Shown: positions 19,603 to 30,968 of the stretch, one piece after another
Numbering within the stretch: position 1 is the stretch's first letter
Layout: each line of letters opens with the position of its first letter
Source: Stachybotrys elegans
Taxonomy: Eukaryota > Ascomycota > Sordariomycetes > Hypocreales > Stachybotryaceae
Reading direction: 5' to 3'
Assembly: GCA_020746835.1 (NCBI GenBank)
Contig: JAGPNK010000018.1
Span: 474,219-538,218 of the forward strand
Length of the DNA stretch: 64,000 nt
Position numbers and translations under genes: made by a program
The notes under the pieces: model-generated
The model's database searches: none
The model's input: only the letters and a program-made list of their open reading frames with translations
Told to the model about the DNA's origin: nothing

Positions 19603-20690
19603 ATGGCTGGATGCAACACCGAGCTGCACGCATTACCCATCGATAGTAGTGCCGTCGGCGCATCGGAGACTGGTTTGCTTGTTTCAAAACCTGACCGAGC
19701 CCAGCAGGATGAGCAGCCTCTCTCTAAGCCTAGGAGAGCGGCAAGTCTCACCACTCGCGCAGGATCTTCTGCTCATGGCGCTCCTACTGACATGCTTCAC
19801 CACAGCACCTTGGCCAGGCTGTCGACGCTGCGAAAACACACCGATTGACGGAAAACAAGCGTCGCTACCGAGCTCGCCGAAAAGAGTATGTCTCGGATCT
19901 CGAAAGAAGGCTTGCAGAAGCGCGAGAGCAAGGGATCAAGGCAACAGTAGAGGTCCAGCTGGAGGCACGCAGGGTCATCGTGGAAAATGGACGACTCCGG
20001 GATCTCCTTCTATTAGCTGGGTTCAGCGATGAAGATGTCAATGTATGGACCACATGCGGACAAGGTGTGAATGGCGGCGATGGAGCATATCATAATCGGA
20101 GGCGAGATGTTGAGCGCAGGGCCACACTATGTGCGACATTGACGGCGGACAGCAGTATAGTAGCGACAGAGCGGGTCAAGACATGTTCACCAGACAATAC
20201 GGAGGAGAACGCAGCCTGGTGCGGATCTAAAGATACAGCAGTGAGCTCCGATGACTCTCGGAACGAAGAGCTGATGGCTGCTCATTCGGAGCCTCTCAAC
20301 TATCCGCTATCAAAGACAACTCCAGCCGTCTGTTCGCCACCCGCCACGGACCAGACTTCTTCAACGGGGGATTCCAGTAGTGACACGATTCACAAGAAAG
20401 AATTAGTGCCATGCAAACTGCTCTCGCTTCTAGCTGAGAATCCTGCAGCAGACATCACCCAGGTTCCAGTCCCTCCGGACCCCGTTGAGCCTCCACATGA
20501 CGAACCAAACCATGACGGAAATGTCGAATGCGGAAAGGCATACCAGATGCTCATCAGCTACGCGACATGTGAAGAGAAAATGGACATTGTTGCTCGCACA
20601 TTGGAGGGCGGTTGCACCAAAATTGGAAAAGGGGGCTGCGCTGTCAAGAAGACGGATATCTGGCAGGCACTGGATCACATGTGTGGGTGA
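19603..20690 (+). CDS. bZIP transcription factor (5' exon uncertain)
   Basis: The well-supported part is the exon starting at or near 19818 (acceptor CCAG, branch CTGAC at about 19787) or 19806, and ending at TGA 20688-20690. It encodes a basic region, RLTENKRRYRARRKEYVSDL, followed by a leucine-zipper-like heptad stretch to about GFSDEDVNVW. A Ser/Thr/Pro-rich middle and a C-terminal cysteine module follow (AYQMLISYATCEEKMD.., then GGCTKIGKGGCAVKK and WQALDHMC). This combination is typical of fungal bZIP factors of the short Yap-like group. The first exon is unclear: ATG 19603 has good context but needs a weak donor (GTTTCA, 19681), while ATG 19709 with donor at 19745 gives only 12 residues. 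It is a nuclear DNA-binding regulator with unknown target genes. Confidence 0.78.
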
Positions 20691-21354
20691 GGCCTCGATG
20701 TAATGCATGGCAGACATGTTGCGTGTCCCGGGTATGGAATTATTCTGATAATTACGATGTGGCTGTCAGGGCAGCACTGCATGACCCAACCCACGGCAAG
20801 CTTGGCCTACCTCGGCCCTAGCTTAGGTACATATGTATGTTTACAGGGAATAAAACCACAGCCAGGTTGTCATATCAAAGGGGCAGCTTGGGTTGAGGAA
20901 TGGTATGCGGTCTTGTGTAAGGATTTCGTCACAGCATTACGGATCCGCTACGCTCAGCAATGTGACGAGAAATTTCGTAGATGGAAGGTTCCAACACAGC
21001 GGCGCGCGCCGGGGCTTCTTCCAGAGCACGGGTGTGGATTGTTGACGTCTAGGACCAGCCACAGAGGCTTGCTAGTCAAAGGCTATTGCGCATGGAGATG
21101 AGCTGGCTGAACTAGTATGCCATGGAGACCCTACGGACCCATTGTCGTCTGGCCAATCAAAGCCTGCCTGTCCGTCCATCATGGCCTCGATATTCCTGTA
21201 TAATAAGAGAGATGCAAGACTGCATGGAATCAAATTGTGAGTCCAGGTCAAGCAGCACACTCATATACGAGTCCGGGTCCTTATTTCCCATTACAACTTG
21301 GTCTAGACAAATCAGTTCAGATTTGAACCACCTCCATTGCCTCTCTCATCAACG
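20691..21354. other. Intergenic region, chromate-transporter promoter
   Basis: Gene-free 664-bp spacer. No repeat or RNA gene was recognised. Confidence 0.35.
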
Positions 21355-22997
21355 ATGGCCGAGCCCTCATCACCAGAGCGGGTTGTCATAAGGTCGCATG
21401 GCGAGAAGCAAGACGAAGAGTCACAACGAGTGCACTCCATACAGAATGAGTCGACACCGGACCACTGCCATACTCCCTCGACAATAGACGAGCATGGCCT
21501 CGAAGACAACTCTCAGGTCCCCAGGATGTCGTACTTGAAGCTCTTTTGGTTCTTCTTCTCCAACTTTGGTCTCTTCGCCTGGGGTGGCCCCATGGCCCAG
21601 ATCGCTCTGATCAAAGACAAGCTTGTGATCCAGGACAAGTGGATCACCCTCGCTCGCTTTCAGCGCGTCTTCTCCGTCTACCAGATCCTTCCTGGGCCCG
21701 AGGCTGCCGAACTGTGCATGTTCTTCGGTTGTCTGTCTGCGGGGAGGATAGGTGGCCTTATCGCGGGCATGGCATTCATCTTGCCAGGCTTTGCGTTGAT
21801 GCTGCTGTCCAGCTATCTCTATACCCTGGCGGGCTTCCATAATAAATACTTCAATGCTTCCTTTCGAGCTTTACAGCCCATCGTTGCGGCTATGGTATGG
21901 ACAAGCACCACCAATATTTCCAATCGCCTGATTCTAACGTTGACGATTAGATCTTGAGAGCTACCCATAAGATAGGCGACCATTGCTTCAGAAAGCATGG
22001 CACGGGAAATGTCGACCCGTTTCTCGTGATTGCAGCCATTTGTACGGCAGTGAACAGCGCACTTCGCATAAACATGTTAGTATCTACAAATATTTTATTG
22101 CTGAATTCAACATGCTAACTCCATAACCCCTTGTAGCTTTATTTCGCTAACCCTCTACGGTATCATCTACATGTTCATCGCCCGGCGTCTTTGGGTCCCG
22201 GCCGCCGCACTCTTTATCTTGCAATATGTTGGCTATGCAATTTACGTCGTGTTTCGTGGCGTACCACCACCTGTCGCACTTGCTCTTGGTATTGCTAAGA
22301 CACCATCGCTAATCAACCTCTTCGTTCTGGGCCTCGTGGCAGGCTTGCTGTCGTTCGGTGGCGCGTATACCGCCATTCCATTCGTCCAGGTGGAGGCCGT
22401 CCTCCTGGGAGCATGGCTCCCGCAGAGCGTGTTCATCGATGGCCTTGCTATTGGAAATATATTGCCGGCACCATTTGTCATATTCGTAACCTTTGTCGGT
22501 TTCCAGGGTGCATATCTGGATGGGTCGATTGGTAACGCTTTTGCCGGCGCTATCATCATAACTCTCGGCATGTTCTTCCCCTGTTTTGTATTCACGATTC
22601 TCGGGCATAGTTTGCTGGAGAAGCTGGTTCGCAACAAGGTAAGTAGGGTTCATATCCTAATGTCCCGATCTCCACTCTCCGTCCGAAATTACAAGCAGCT
22701 CTCGCTCACCGCATCACGCAGTTCCTTGCTAGCTTCTTCGACGGTCTATGCGGCTCTGTTGTTGGCTTCATAGCCATTACCGCTGCACAGATCCTCAAGT
22801 TCAGCGTGGCGGGCTCTAGGGAGAGGATAAACGACAAGAGTATTGCGGCCGCGGTAGACGCAACCTTACAGGTCGGTCCCGCAGCGGTTCTATACATGCT
22901 GGCCCTGGCCGTCCTGTATAAGTTTACTAACAAGTACACCTCGTTCTTGTTGATGGTTGTGGGTGCCGTTGCTGGGCAATTCATTTTTGTTGATTAG
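21355..22997 (+). CDS. Chromate transporter (CHR) family membrane protein
   Basis: Four exons: 21355-21894, 21951-22075, 22137-22638 and 22722-22997, all joined in phase by GT..AG introns (56, 61 and 83 bp), about 480 aa. Two homologous halves are visible, as in long CHR proteins. The first has SYLKLFWFFFSNFGLFAWGG with PGPEAAELCMFFG. The second has LINLFVLGLVAGLLSFGGAY with IPFVQVEAVLLGAWL and GNILPAPFVIFVTFVG. Each half supplies about five to six hydrophobic segments, and a hydrophilic linker lies at exon 2. The family exports or exchanges chromate and perhaps sulfate-like anions in bacteria and fungi. The natural substrate here is not determined. The N-terminal 55 residues are acidic, Ser-rich and cytosolic. 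Confidence 0.88.
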
Positions 22998-23788
22998 ATG
23001 CCCCCAGATACGGAAATCCCGACCTACGATTAGCAGGCTGGCTCGATATGTGTACGTACCGTTCGTCGGCGTGTGTTCTGACGACTAGATAACTCATCAT
23101 GTATCTTTCTATAGATTTAGGATACTAGTCCTTCTTTCCAAGCAAAAATACTAGAGCTGAAATATTACGGGATTTTCGCAGACTCAATTCGTGCAGATTC
23201 ACGCACAAAAATGTTTTGTACGCCTTACCGGTGTTAAGAATATCCCGGATGACACTTATCGTAGCTGCCAGTGTATACAAATTCTGTCATAGTGCTGACA
23301 CACCCATTCGATAAGCATCTTCGTGGACAAGGAGGGTGCTCTGGGAGCCCGCAAGGCTGGTAAGAAGCGACAGTTGTGAGCCCATGCAGGAGGGTCGCAG
23401 ACTGGGATTTCAGCCAATAGAAATGCCACAGAAATAGGCGACCTTCCTTCCTGGTACTTAGAGTTACATTATGTGATATCCGATATCACACCCTCGTCGA
23501 GTCTGTGGTGGTTGCCTTTTACTTTGTACCAACCAACATTCAGGGGTAAAAAGGTCAAATACAAGCCTGCTCCCAAGGGGTCATCTGGTGCGGGGTCTCC
23601 TTACCTTCTCTCCATTACTTTCGTCACTGACTTGCTGGGCACTGAGCCATCAAATAATAGCGTGGCGAAAAACCGCTGAAACTTGGTACGTGGTGATGGT
23701 TGAGCTGCTTCCGTCTTCTTTGCATCCCTTCCTTTAACCCCCCTTTTCCGTCTTCTTGAATGCTAATCACGTCCAGGAACTCGAGGAT
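22998..23788. other. Intergenic region
   Basis: No gene was recognised in 791 bp. The segment just before 23789 is pyrimidine-rich, as expected for a fungal core promoter. Confidence 0.35.
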
Positions 23789-26700
23789 ATGGATACAAGC
23801 TCCAAGCCTAAAGCAGCCATCGAGGAGGCACGCGCAGTCATTGAAGAGATAGCGCAGCTCAAGGGAACATATACAGATGCATGCAAACGGGAAGCAGAGG
23901 ATGAGGCAAAACAGGGTCGCATGGGAATGCTGCGGCTGATGGCAGGTGCTAAGGAGATTCGAGAAGATCATGCAAGGGTGCTGAAAGTGTAGGAGCTCCG
24001 CCTTCAATCCTCCGCGATGGTTTTTCGTGCCCTGGAAATGACCATTTCGTAGCATATCGAAGCAGCTGTACACGAGCCGCGTGCGGTTCCTGATGGAACT
24101 GGTTCAGAATGCCGACGACAACAAGTACACCGAGGACAAGACGCCAACAATATCCATTACTATCTTTCCCAGCTATGTCAAAATCGAATGCAACGAAGAA
24201 GGCTTCTCTAGAGAGAACATCCAGGCGCTATGTCGGACGGCCCGGAGTTCGAAAGCACCTGGCCAAGGATACACAGGTCAAAAGGGCATCGGTTTCAAAT
24301 CCGTTTTCAAGCTCGCCAACCGGGTACACATACGCTCTCCTCCGTACTACTTTCAGCTGGATCAGACCCGAGAGCTTGGTATGATTACGCCTCAATGGGA
24401 CCAAGACTTCTTTCACGACCACAGGGAAGAATACCAGACGACGATCGTCCTGGATCGCATCTGCGACCAGTCATCAGATTTCTCCTCTATCCTCGAGAAA
24501 GACGTGGGGGGATCGACCCTATCCTGATTCTTTTCTTGCGACGTATAGACCAACTCCATCTTACCCTCTTTAAGTCCTCCTCGGTTGATGGGCCGGCTAT
24601 TTCAAAACACTTTCGGCGGGTCAACTGGGCGCCCGATTCTGGTTTCGTGTCGCTCAAGGACGAATATACCAGCATGACACGCCATTTGTATAAGCACCGG
24701 TTCTCCGTTGACTTTGGGGGCACCGAAACCCAACGCCCAGACATTACATACACGGAAATTGTGCTGGCCTTTCCGGTGCAGCGAATATCGGACACGTATG
24801 TGCCTTTGGTATTGAAGCAGAACTTTGCCTTTGCATACTTGCCTCTTGGCGACTTTGGATTCAAGGTGCGTTGTGTTATGGTGGCTTGATGCTGTTGTTA
24901 ATGCTTTGTTCAGTTTGTTATTCAGGCAGATTTCCTCACCGCGGCGAATAGGGAATCAGTCGACGAAGACAGCTTCTGGAACCAAAATATTGCTGGAGCA
25001 ATCCCACGTGCCTTTGAGGCAGCCATTAGCTGCTTAAACCTCAATGCAGGGGATACGGACATGACCGAGATGGCAAAAATGTGGCCGCTCTACCTTGGTA
25101 ACACCACGAATGGGTCCAGCGTGTACTGGCGCGGCATAGCAAATAACCTAATTAAGCACCTGAGCAGAGCGCTTGTCGTGAAGGATCGAACCGGCAGCAT
25201 CCGCAAGCCAGAACAACTCAAGTTCCTGGACTGGGCGCACGACCGCCATGGTGAGCCGATGTTTGGGAGTATGTGCAACTATATCTCACCCAATTATCCT
25301 ACCTCGGTCCGCGAGGCACTCGTTTCACTACACGTCACTGCCCCAGACTGGGAGTGGGTATGCAACGAACTTCAGATGCTGCATAACAAGGGCTTGCTTC
25401 GAGATAAGATGCAAAGCAAGGAGTGGTGTTCGGATCTCGCCAAGGTGATTCTCAAGCCACAGGGACCCCAGGGCGACGCAAAGTATGCAAGAGACCTGAG
25501 AAACATTCCTCTCATCCCGCTGGATAATGGTACCTGGAGGTTGCCTCCTTCTCCAGACGATCCAATCTACTTTCCAATGAGCGAGGGAGCGACTATCCCG
25601 CCTGGACTGCCCCTATCGTTGGTCGACGAAGCAGCGTACAATTGCCCTGAGAGGAGAAGGCTGTTTCAGCTCCTTGGAGTAAAGGACTGTGACGTCCCTA
25701 GCATTGTGCGGGAGATACTAGACTATCACCACAAGCTGAAATCAGCAACCACAGATTCCCATCTCATCGACCATGCCAAATACCTTTACAAGATGCGGAA
25801 GCACCTGAAGCCCGGCGATATGCGCAAGATACATTTTGTTACCCTTGGAGGAGGCCTCCAAAAGGGCACCTCGGTTTATGCCGATCCTTCTCTTTTTGAC
25901 TCCCTTCAGCCGCTTTTCTCTGGTTACAACCAGGCGCACTTTCTGGATCGTCGTTACTTTGGTTTAGATCCTGGGCTCAAGATCCCGGAATGGCTGGCTG
26001 AAGGAGAAAAGTTCGCAAAGTGGCTGCGTGAGACAGCGGGTGTTGCGCTGGCCCCCCGCTTTACCCATGAACTGTCGAATCAACTTCTACATCCAGACTT
26101 CCGATGGTTGCTGGAACATAAAGGCGACCGGGTCTTGCCCATCTTGCGCAAATATTGGAGCTTTTACAGCCAAGACATGTCGAGCAAGAAGGAAACGATA
26201 CTGACAGCTCATCAATTCATGTGCAGGTCGGGACGTCGGGCCTACCTGCAGAATACATATATCCCCTTGCCGATGCTCGTTGAAAGGGTACAAACGTTTA
26301 CAAAGGCCGGCGATAAGGAATGTGACTTCCTGTCTCTGCCAGATAATCATCCCGAGAACTGGAAGTTTCTATCCTGCTTCGGTGTCGGAGTTGATGACGG
26401 ACTCGACTTTAATTTGTGGGTACTCAACCAGGTTGGCTTTCAGAGGCACCGAGACGTGGAAAAGTCGAAACAGCTTTACCTAGCGATCCAGTCACGAGCT
26501 TATTCCTGGGATGAAGAGAAGAAGGTCAGGTAAGTGGATATAGCTAATTCATTGGCGGTCTTCCTCCTAACTCCTGGAGCAACCCGGGGCTGACTGGTAA
26601 TACTGACTGTTGCCAATAGGAAAGCGTTTGGTAATTGTTTTATCGACCTTTCAAGTGACAAATATGCGCGTCTGAAAAGCTGCGTGTGGTATGGGCCCAA

Positions 26701-29599
26701 GGGCTTGTCATCCAAGCCTGCCTTGAGTCAAGTGTACGGCAATGGTCTAACGCGGCTGTTTCGCGAGATACTGGACGTCCCAAATGCGACGAGGGCTGAA
26801 GCTGAAGAGCATCTCGAACGGCTGAGGAATGGCGTTTTCACTACCATGAAAGAGGTTGCCGAAGTCTATTCGTTTCTCCAAGAACATCACATGAACACGT
26901 GAGGGAAGCAAAGCATTCTGCATGAACTTTTGCTGATCAGGAACAGGATGCGTGTCGAGTTTGGAGCTCCCTACATTGCCGTGCCATCATCTTCGGGGTC
27001 TGCCCTCGAATGGAAAAGGCCATCTCAGTGCGTGTGGGACGACGAAGAGTTTTCGAAGAATGGGCTCAAGTTGGAGAGCAAATCCACCATTCGTTGGGCA
27101 GTAGAGCGGCATGCGCCGACAACAAAGGCTTTCTTCACCAAATTCCTTCAACTCCCTGATGCTGGCATTATCGAGCTGCTTGCAGACTTGGAACTAATGC
27201 AAAAGATGAATCGCGACGAACCAAAGCGAGTGCATCTGCTTTATGAGAGAGTTGAGAGCTGCCATCGCCGCCATACAAGAACAATTGAGCATGTATTCTC
27301 ACGTGGAGAGTAAAGGACTAGCTGACCATTTTGATAGAAACGCTTTCCAGAAGAAACCCCTCATCTTTATCCGGGGTGCAAACAGCCAAAGCGGCCGGTG
27401 GGTATCACTCAAGGACTGCATTTGGACTCGGTCGGTCCTGCGACATAAACATGCTCTTCGGCCTTCGTTAAAAAAGTATCCCGGTCTGTTCCGAGAGACG
27501 CTACAAGTTTCAGATCCAACCATGGAGATGCGAGTCAATGACCTGCTAGAATTGTCAATGGTAGGCCAGGTGGAAGACGAGGATGATTACGAGTATATAA
27601 AGGAGCTTCTGCAAGAGATTTCCCGCGAGCTGCAGAGTGATAAAGAGCTGGAACGGCTAAACGGCAGAGCGTGTTGGCCATGCCGCACTCCAACGTGCCC
27701 ACGCATGCTTGGCTCCATCGGAAGCTTCTACATTAATGACCGCCAGGGTCTATTCGAAATGTTCGCTGACACCCACGCCTTTCTCGACTTCGATTTCGAC
27801 ACCTCGAAGAAAATTGCGGGTTTGCTTCGTAACCAAGGCTGCGAGTCGTTTCTGTCTGAAGAAGTTTGTATAGAGACAGAACCATGCGAACCGCTTCAGC
27901 AGGATCGTGGTCTCACACAGGAATTCCGAAGTCGTGCAGATGCGCTTGCTAAGTACACGATTTCATCTCCCAATGGGCTGCGACACTTTCTTACATCGAT
28001 AGATACATTCAACACACTGAGTGCCACTCACCTTACCAGCTTGGACCCCTTCTTGGGAACGCTGAGGTCTGGATAAGTGCAAATATTCAGACGCACTATA
28101 CTTTGAAAGGCACTACAGTGACGAAAAGCGAGGGTGGTTCAAGCGTAAGGCTCGTTGGAAAAGACAAGTCTGCCAAGCTGGAAATTTATGTTTCGGCGAA
28201 CACTGTCGCGTGGAATGTCGCGCGCGTGACAGCGTTTCCGGAGCAGCTTGTAGCAGCGCTGGGGCTTGAACTCCCCGATCTCAGACAGCTTCAATCTTTC
28301 CTGCAGGTGGTGCCCGAGTCACTGGACGGCTTGCTGATCGAACAAGGCATCACCAGCGGAATCACTCCGCACGATTCCGGAGAGATCTTGGTGGCTGACT
28401 CGGTCGACGAAGATTCGCAGGGTCAAATGGACAATGACAACAGCTCCGGTGTCAACCGTGACGCGGCATCAACAATGTCTGGGCATCGTGTTTTTTCCGA
28501 TCCCGAGGGATCGACTGCTGTAGAGTCTATGCAGGCTTCGGTGAGGTCTGCGGCCACACGCACTATTTTGCCACCACATGCAGATAATCCTCCAACTCTG
28601 TCTAGGCCAACGGCACCTATGCCTCGGTTCCAGGATCGCCTCGGCATACCTTCTGACGACAGTCCTCGCGATGGACCAGTCACACCCCGGCCCACGCCTA
28701 CCAGTCTTTATAACATAGACAACCGGAACCGGAATAGAGAGCGGATTCAAGCCTTCGCCCGAGACGCAGCACTTACACCCAGCTTTCGAACTAGGAGGCT
28801 ACGCGACGGCGACGGCGCTTTTAACATGCGGACATTGGGCCAGGCCCTCAGAGGATATGAACCTGCTCCTGTGTCTACCTTGGCCCAGGCCAATTCCAGC
28901 CCGCGCCGACAAGGAGGTTTAGTTCCCATCCGTACCGAGGAGGAAACAGAACGTGACACTGAAGTCGGCTTTCTGGGAGAAGAATTTGTATACCCTACCG
29001 AATCTTTGCATCCAGGCCAGAAGCTAAATCTTGTCCAGGTATACACGATACTACGCGATACGCTGGAGTTGACTGACTTCACGGGAGAGGACAACTGGAC
29101 TAGCTCACTACGCAATCGAGCTGGCTTTTCGAGTTTTGGACGCGAGGTGTCTGACTTTACCTACAAAGACACGGAGGGCGCCCTCACCCGCCATTTTCTG
29201 CAGATGCAGCATTCAAACGAAGCGCCAGACTGGCTATCCACGGCTTGCGACAATGGTAACATGCCCCTCTACCGGCTAGAAGTCAAGACCACGCCGAGCC
29301 AAGATCATAGAACTGCGTTTTATATGAGTGGGCGTCAGTACGATTTGGTAAGTATTGCCAAGTGACATAACAAGCCAGCTCATCTTTGTGCTAACATTGA
29401 GCAGGCGAAGAAGCTGCGCGTCACTTCGCCAACACCGCCAGAGGTGTATGTCATTCTACGCGTCTCGGGATTGAATGCATTGGAAGACGGATCGAGGCAT
29501 CGGCCGCAGTGCAGGGTATATTTGGATCCATACTCACTGGGCCAAGAGGGTACACTAAACTTTATCGCGCCCAAGTATGCTGTTACAGCTGCCATGTAG
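23789..29599 (+). CDS. NO VEIN-like large protein with HSP90-type ATPase fold (possible frame breaks)
   Basis: Starts at ATG 23789 with a coiled-coil-like exon. It continues with an N-terminal GHKL ATPase module: FLMELVQNADDNKY (N-box Asn/Asp), GQKGIGFKSVFKLANRV (G-box). It ends with a NOV_C/DUF3883 domain (LYRLEVKTTPSQDHRTAFYM.. PPEVYVILRV). Inferred introns: about 23987-24062, 24866-24913, 26530-26619, 26899-26940, 27293-27350 and 29348-29404. The frame changes without splice signals at the G run 24506-24511 (EKDVGG to IDPILILFLRR) and near 28055-28057 (DPFLG to NAEVWISANI). One extra G at each would mend the frame. The 28110-29340 exon holds a long Ser/Pro/Arg disordered stretch. Such proteins are common in fungi and related to plant NO VEIN; the biochemical role is unknown. 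It may be intact with sequence errors, or decayed. Confidence 0.75.
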
Positions 29600-30274
29600 A
29601 GAAGCCTATACGCTGTTTCCTCTAATGTTTACGACTGCCTTTTGTTTCTGGAGAACTAGGCACCGCCCTTTCTGTCTCTTGTCTTTCTTGGCCTTGGTTA
29701 TTGCTTCTTCAACAGCAGACTGCATATCTTCATCAACATGCCTATTCATTATTACAAAGCTCATCTCAGGAAGTTACTACGTCTTTTTCTCTTTACGTAG
29801 CAGTGTCTTGTTTCAACGGACTGTGGCAGAACCAGCATCGTCTTGGCTTTGTACTTTCGTCCAAGGCCTCCATAGAGGAACCTCGAGGGAGGGAGGGACG
29901 CATCGTATTTGTGGGACTTACAAGTAAGCAGATGCATGCAGCAAGCAAGCAATGCATAACTCCATCCATGCCTGCTCCATTCGTTCGTGGGGGACTGTCC
30001 GGGGACACAGAGCATGTCGCTTAAGCATTGAGCTTAGTACTGGCTCGTCTGAGGTGTTCCGACCTAGAATGGTTGTCAAAAATGTCGTGACCCATATCCT
30101 GCCTCTACTCAATCCCGCTTGACGATACCGAGTTGTTGCCATTTTGCTGTGTCGCGAGGGCAAAGGCGAACACCTGTCCACCATTACTATCATGTTCAAT
30201 TGAGAGAGCACACTGACCATTCGATATACAACTAGAAATCCGCAGGAAGAGCTCATCGGATTGTATGTCCGTCA

Positions 30275-30306
30275 GTGAAGGTCAACGGCAACTTGCGGAC
30301 CTTCAC
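30275..30306. repeat. Inverted repeat GTGAAGGTC..GACCTTCAC
   Basis: Perfect 9-bp arms separated by 14 bases, about 660 bp upstream of the RNase T2 ATG. Confidence 0.7.
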
Positions 30307-30375
30307 GAGGCAGTTTCGGCTCCGAGGATATGTCCCGCTTGCACAAGCCAGGCTTGGCCGATCAACCGTAGATTA

Positions 30376-30389
30376 TTCCCGCGCGGGAA
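30376..30389. promoter_or_regulatory. Perfect palindrome TTCCCGCGCGGGAA
   Basis: Self-complementary 14-mer with a CGCG core, resembling E2F/MBF-type site composition. Function is unknown. Confidence 0.5.
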
Positions 30390-30572
30390 GAAAATGCCCG
30401 CTGATGTGGGACAATGACATGCATCACAGCGGCTCGGTGACAGACTATTTGCGCCGCTAGCAATCCTTGGGTTATCTCTATCATCGGCTCTACCATCTGG
30501 TCTGCAACCTCCTGCCTAGCTTGGTATCAATCAGGTCTGCGCGGTCCTTTTGTCGAACCGGTTCTCTCTGTT

Positions 30573-30586
30573 GGACGGAACCGTCC
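30573..30586. promoter_or_regulatory. Inverted repeat GGACGG-AA-CCGTCC
   Basis: Six-base arms place CGG and CCG in inverted orientation two bases apart, a layout some zinc-cluster proteins bind. Confidence 0.4.
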
Positions 30587-30862
30587 GGTCGAGCAGCTTG
30601 GCGGAGTCCAGATTCGCTGACCGATCCCACCGTCGACCGATGGAGCCGCTATTGCGCTCCTCTTTATCACGCATACAAGGAGCCGGCGATTGCCATCTAC
30701 CATGTCTTGCCGCAGCGCCCCGCCACGTGCCCCTCCATTACCGTGCTGGCTGGTCACTCGGAGGCACATGTGTCGGTTCATTGGACATTGAAAGGGCTTC
30801 TCCTGCAGGGTGCAGCGGGTGAGTGCCGTGCTGACCGAGCCCACAATATGATACGCGGGGTC

Positions 30863-30869
30863 TATATAG
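30863..30869 (+). promoter_or_regulatory. TATA-like element of RNase T2 gene
   Basis: TATATAG lies 100 bp upstream of the ATG at 30969, a usual distance for fungal TATA boxes. Confidence 0.5.
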
Positions 30870-30968
30870 TCGTGAATTCCCTGCCTGAAGTCTGGAACAC
30901 ATGTGTCCAATATACTCTACACGTCTGAGCCCTGCTTGTTTCCCCCGCTGTCGATCCCTTGGCCCACG

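Larger units (their letters stand above)
29600..30968. promoter_or_regulatory. Long upstream region of RNase T2 with several palindromes
   Basis: No gene was recognised in 1.37 kb. It contains a 9-bp-arm inverted repeat (30275-30306), a perfect 14-bp palindrome TTCCCGCGCGGGAA (30376-30389), a 6-bp-arm inverted repeat (30573-30586) and a TATA-like site (30863-30869). The region is likely regulatory for the RNase T2 gene. Confidence 0.5.

Noticed and set aside
27243..27350. A third frame break in the NO VEIN-like gene near GAGAGAG
   Set aside because: A normal 58-bp intron (27293-27350, GTATTC..TTTCCAG, branch AGCTGACC) joins the frames in phase.
29600..30900. Possible tRNA or structured RNA in the palindrome-rich spacer
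   Set aside because: No A/B-box or cloverleaf was recognised; palindromes are short and separate.
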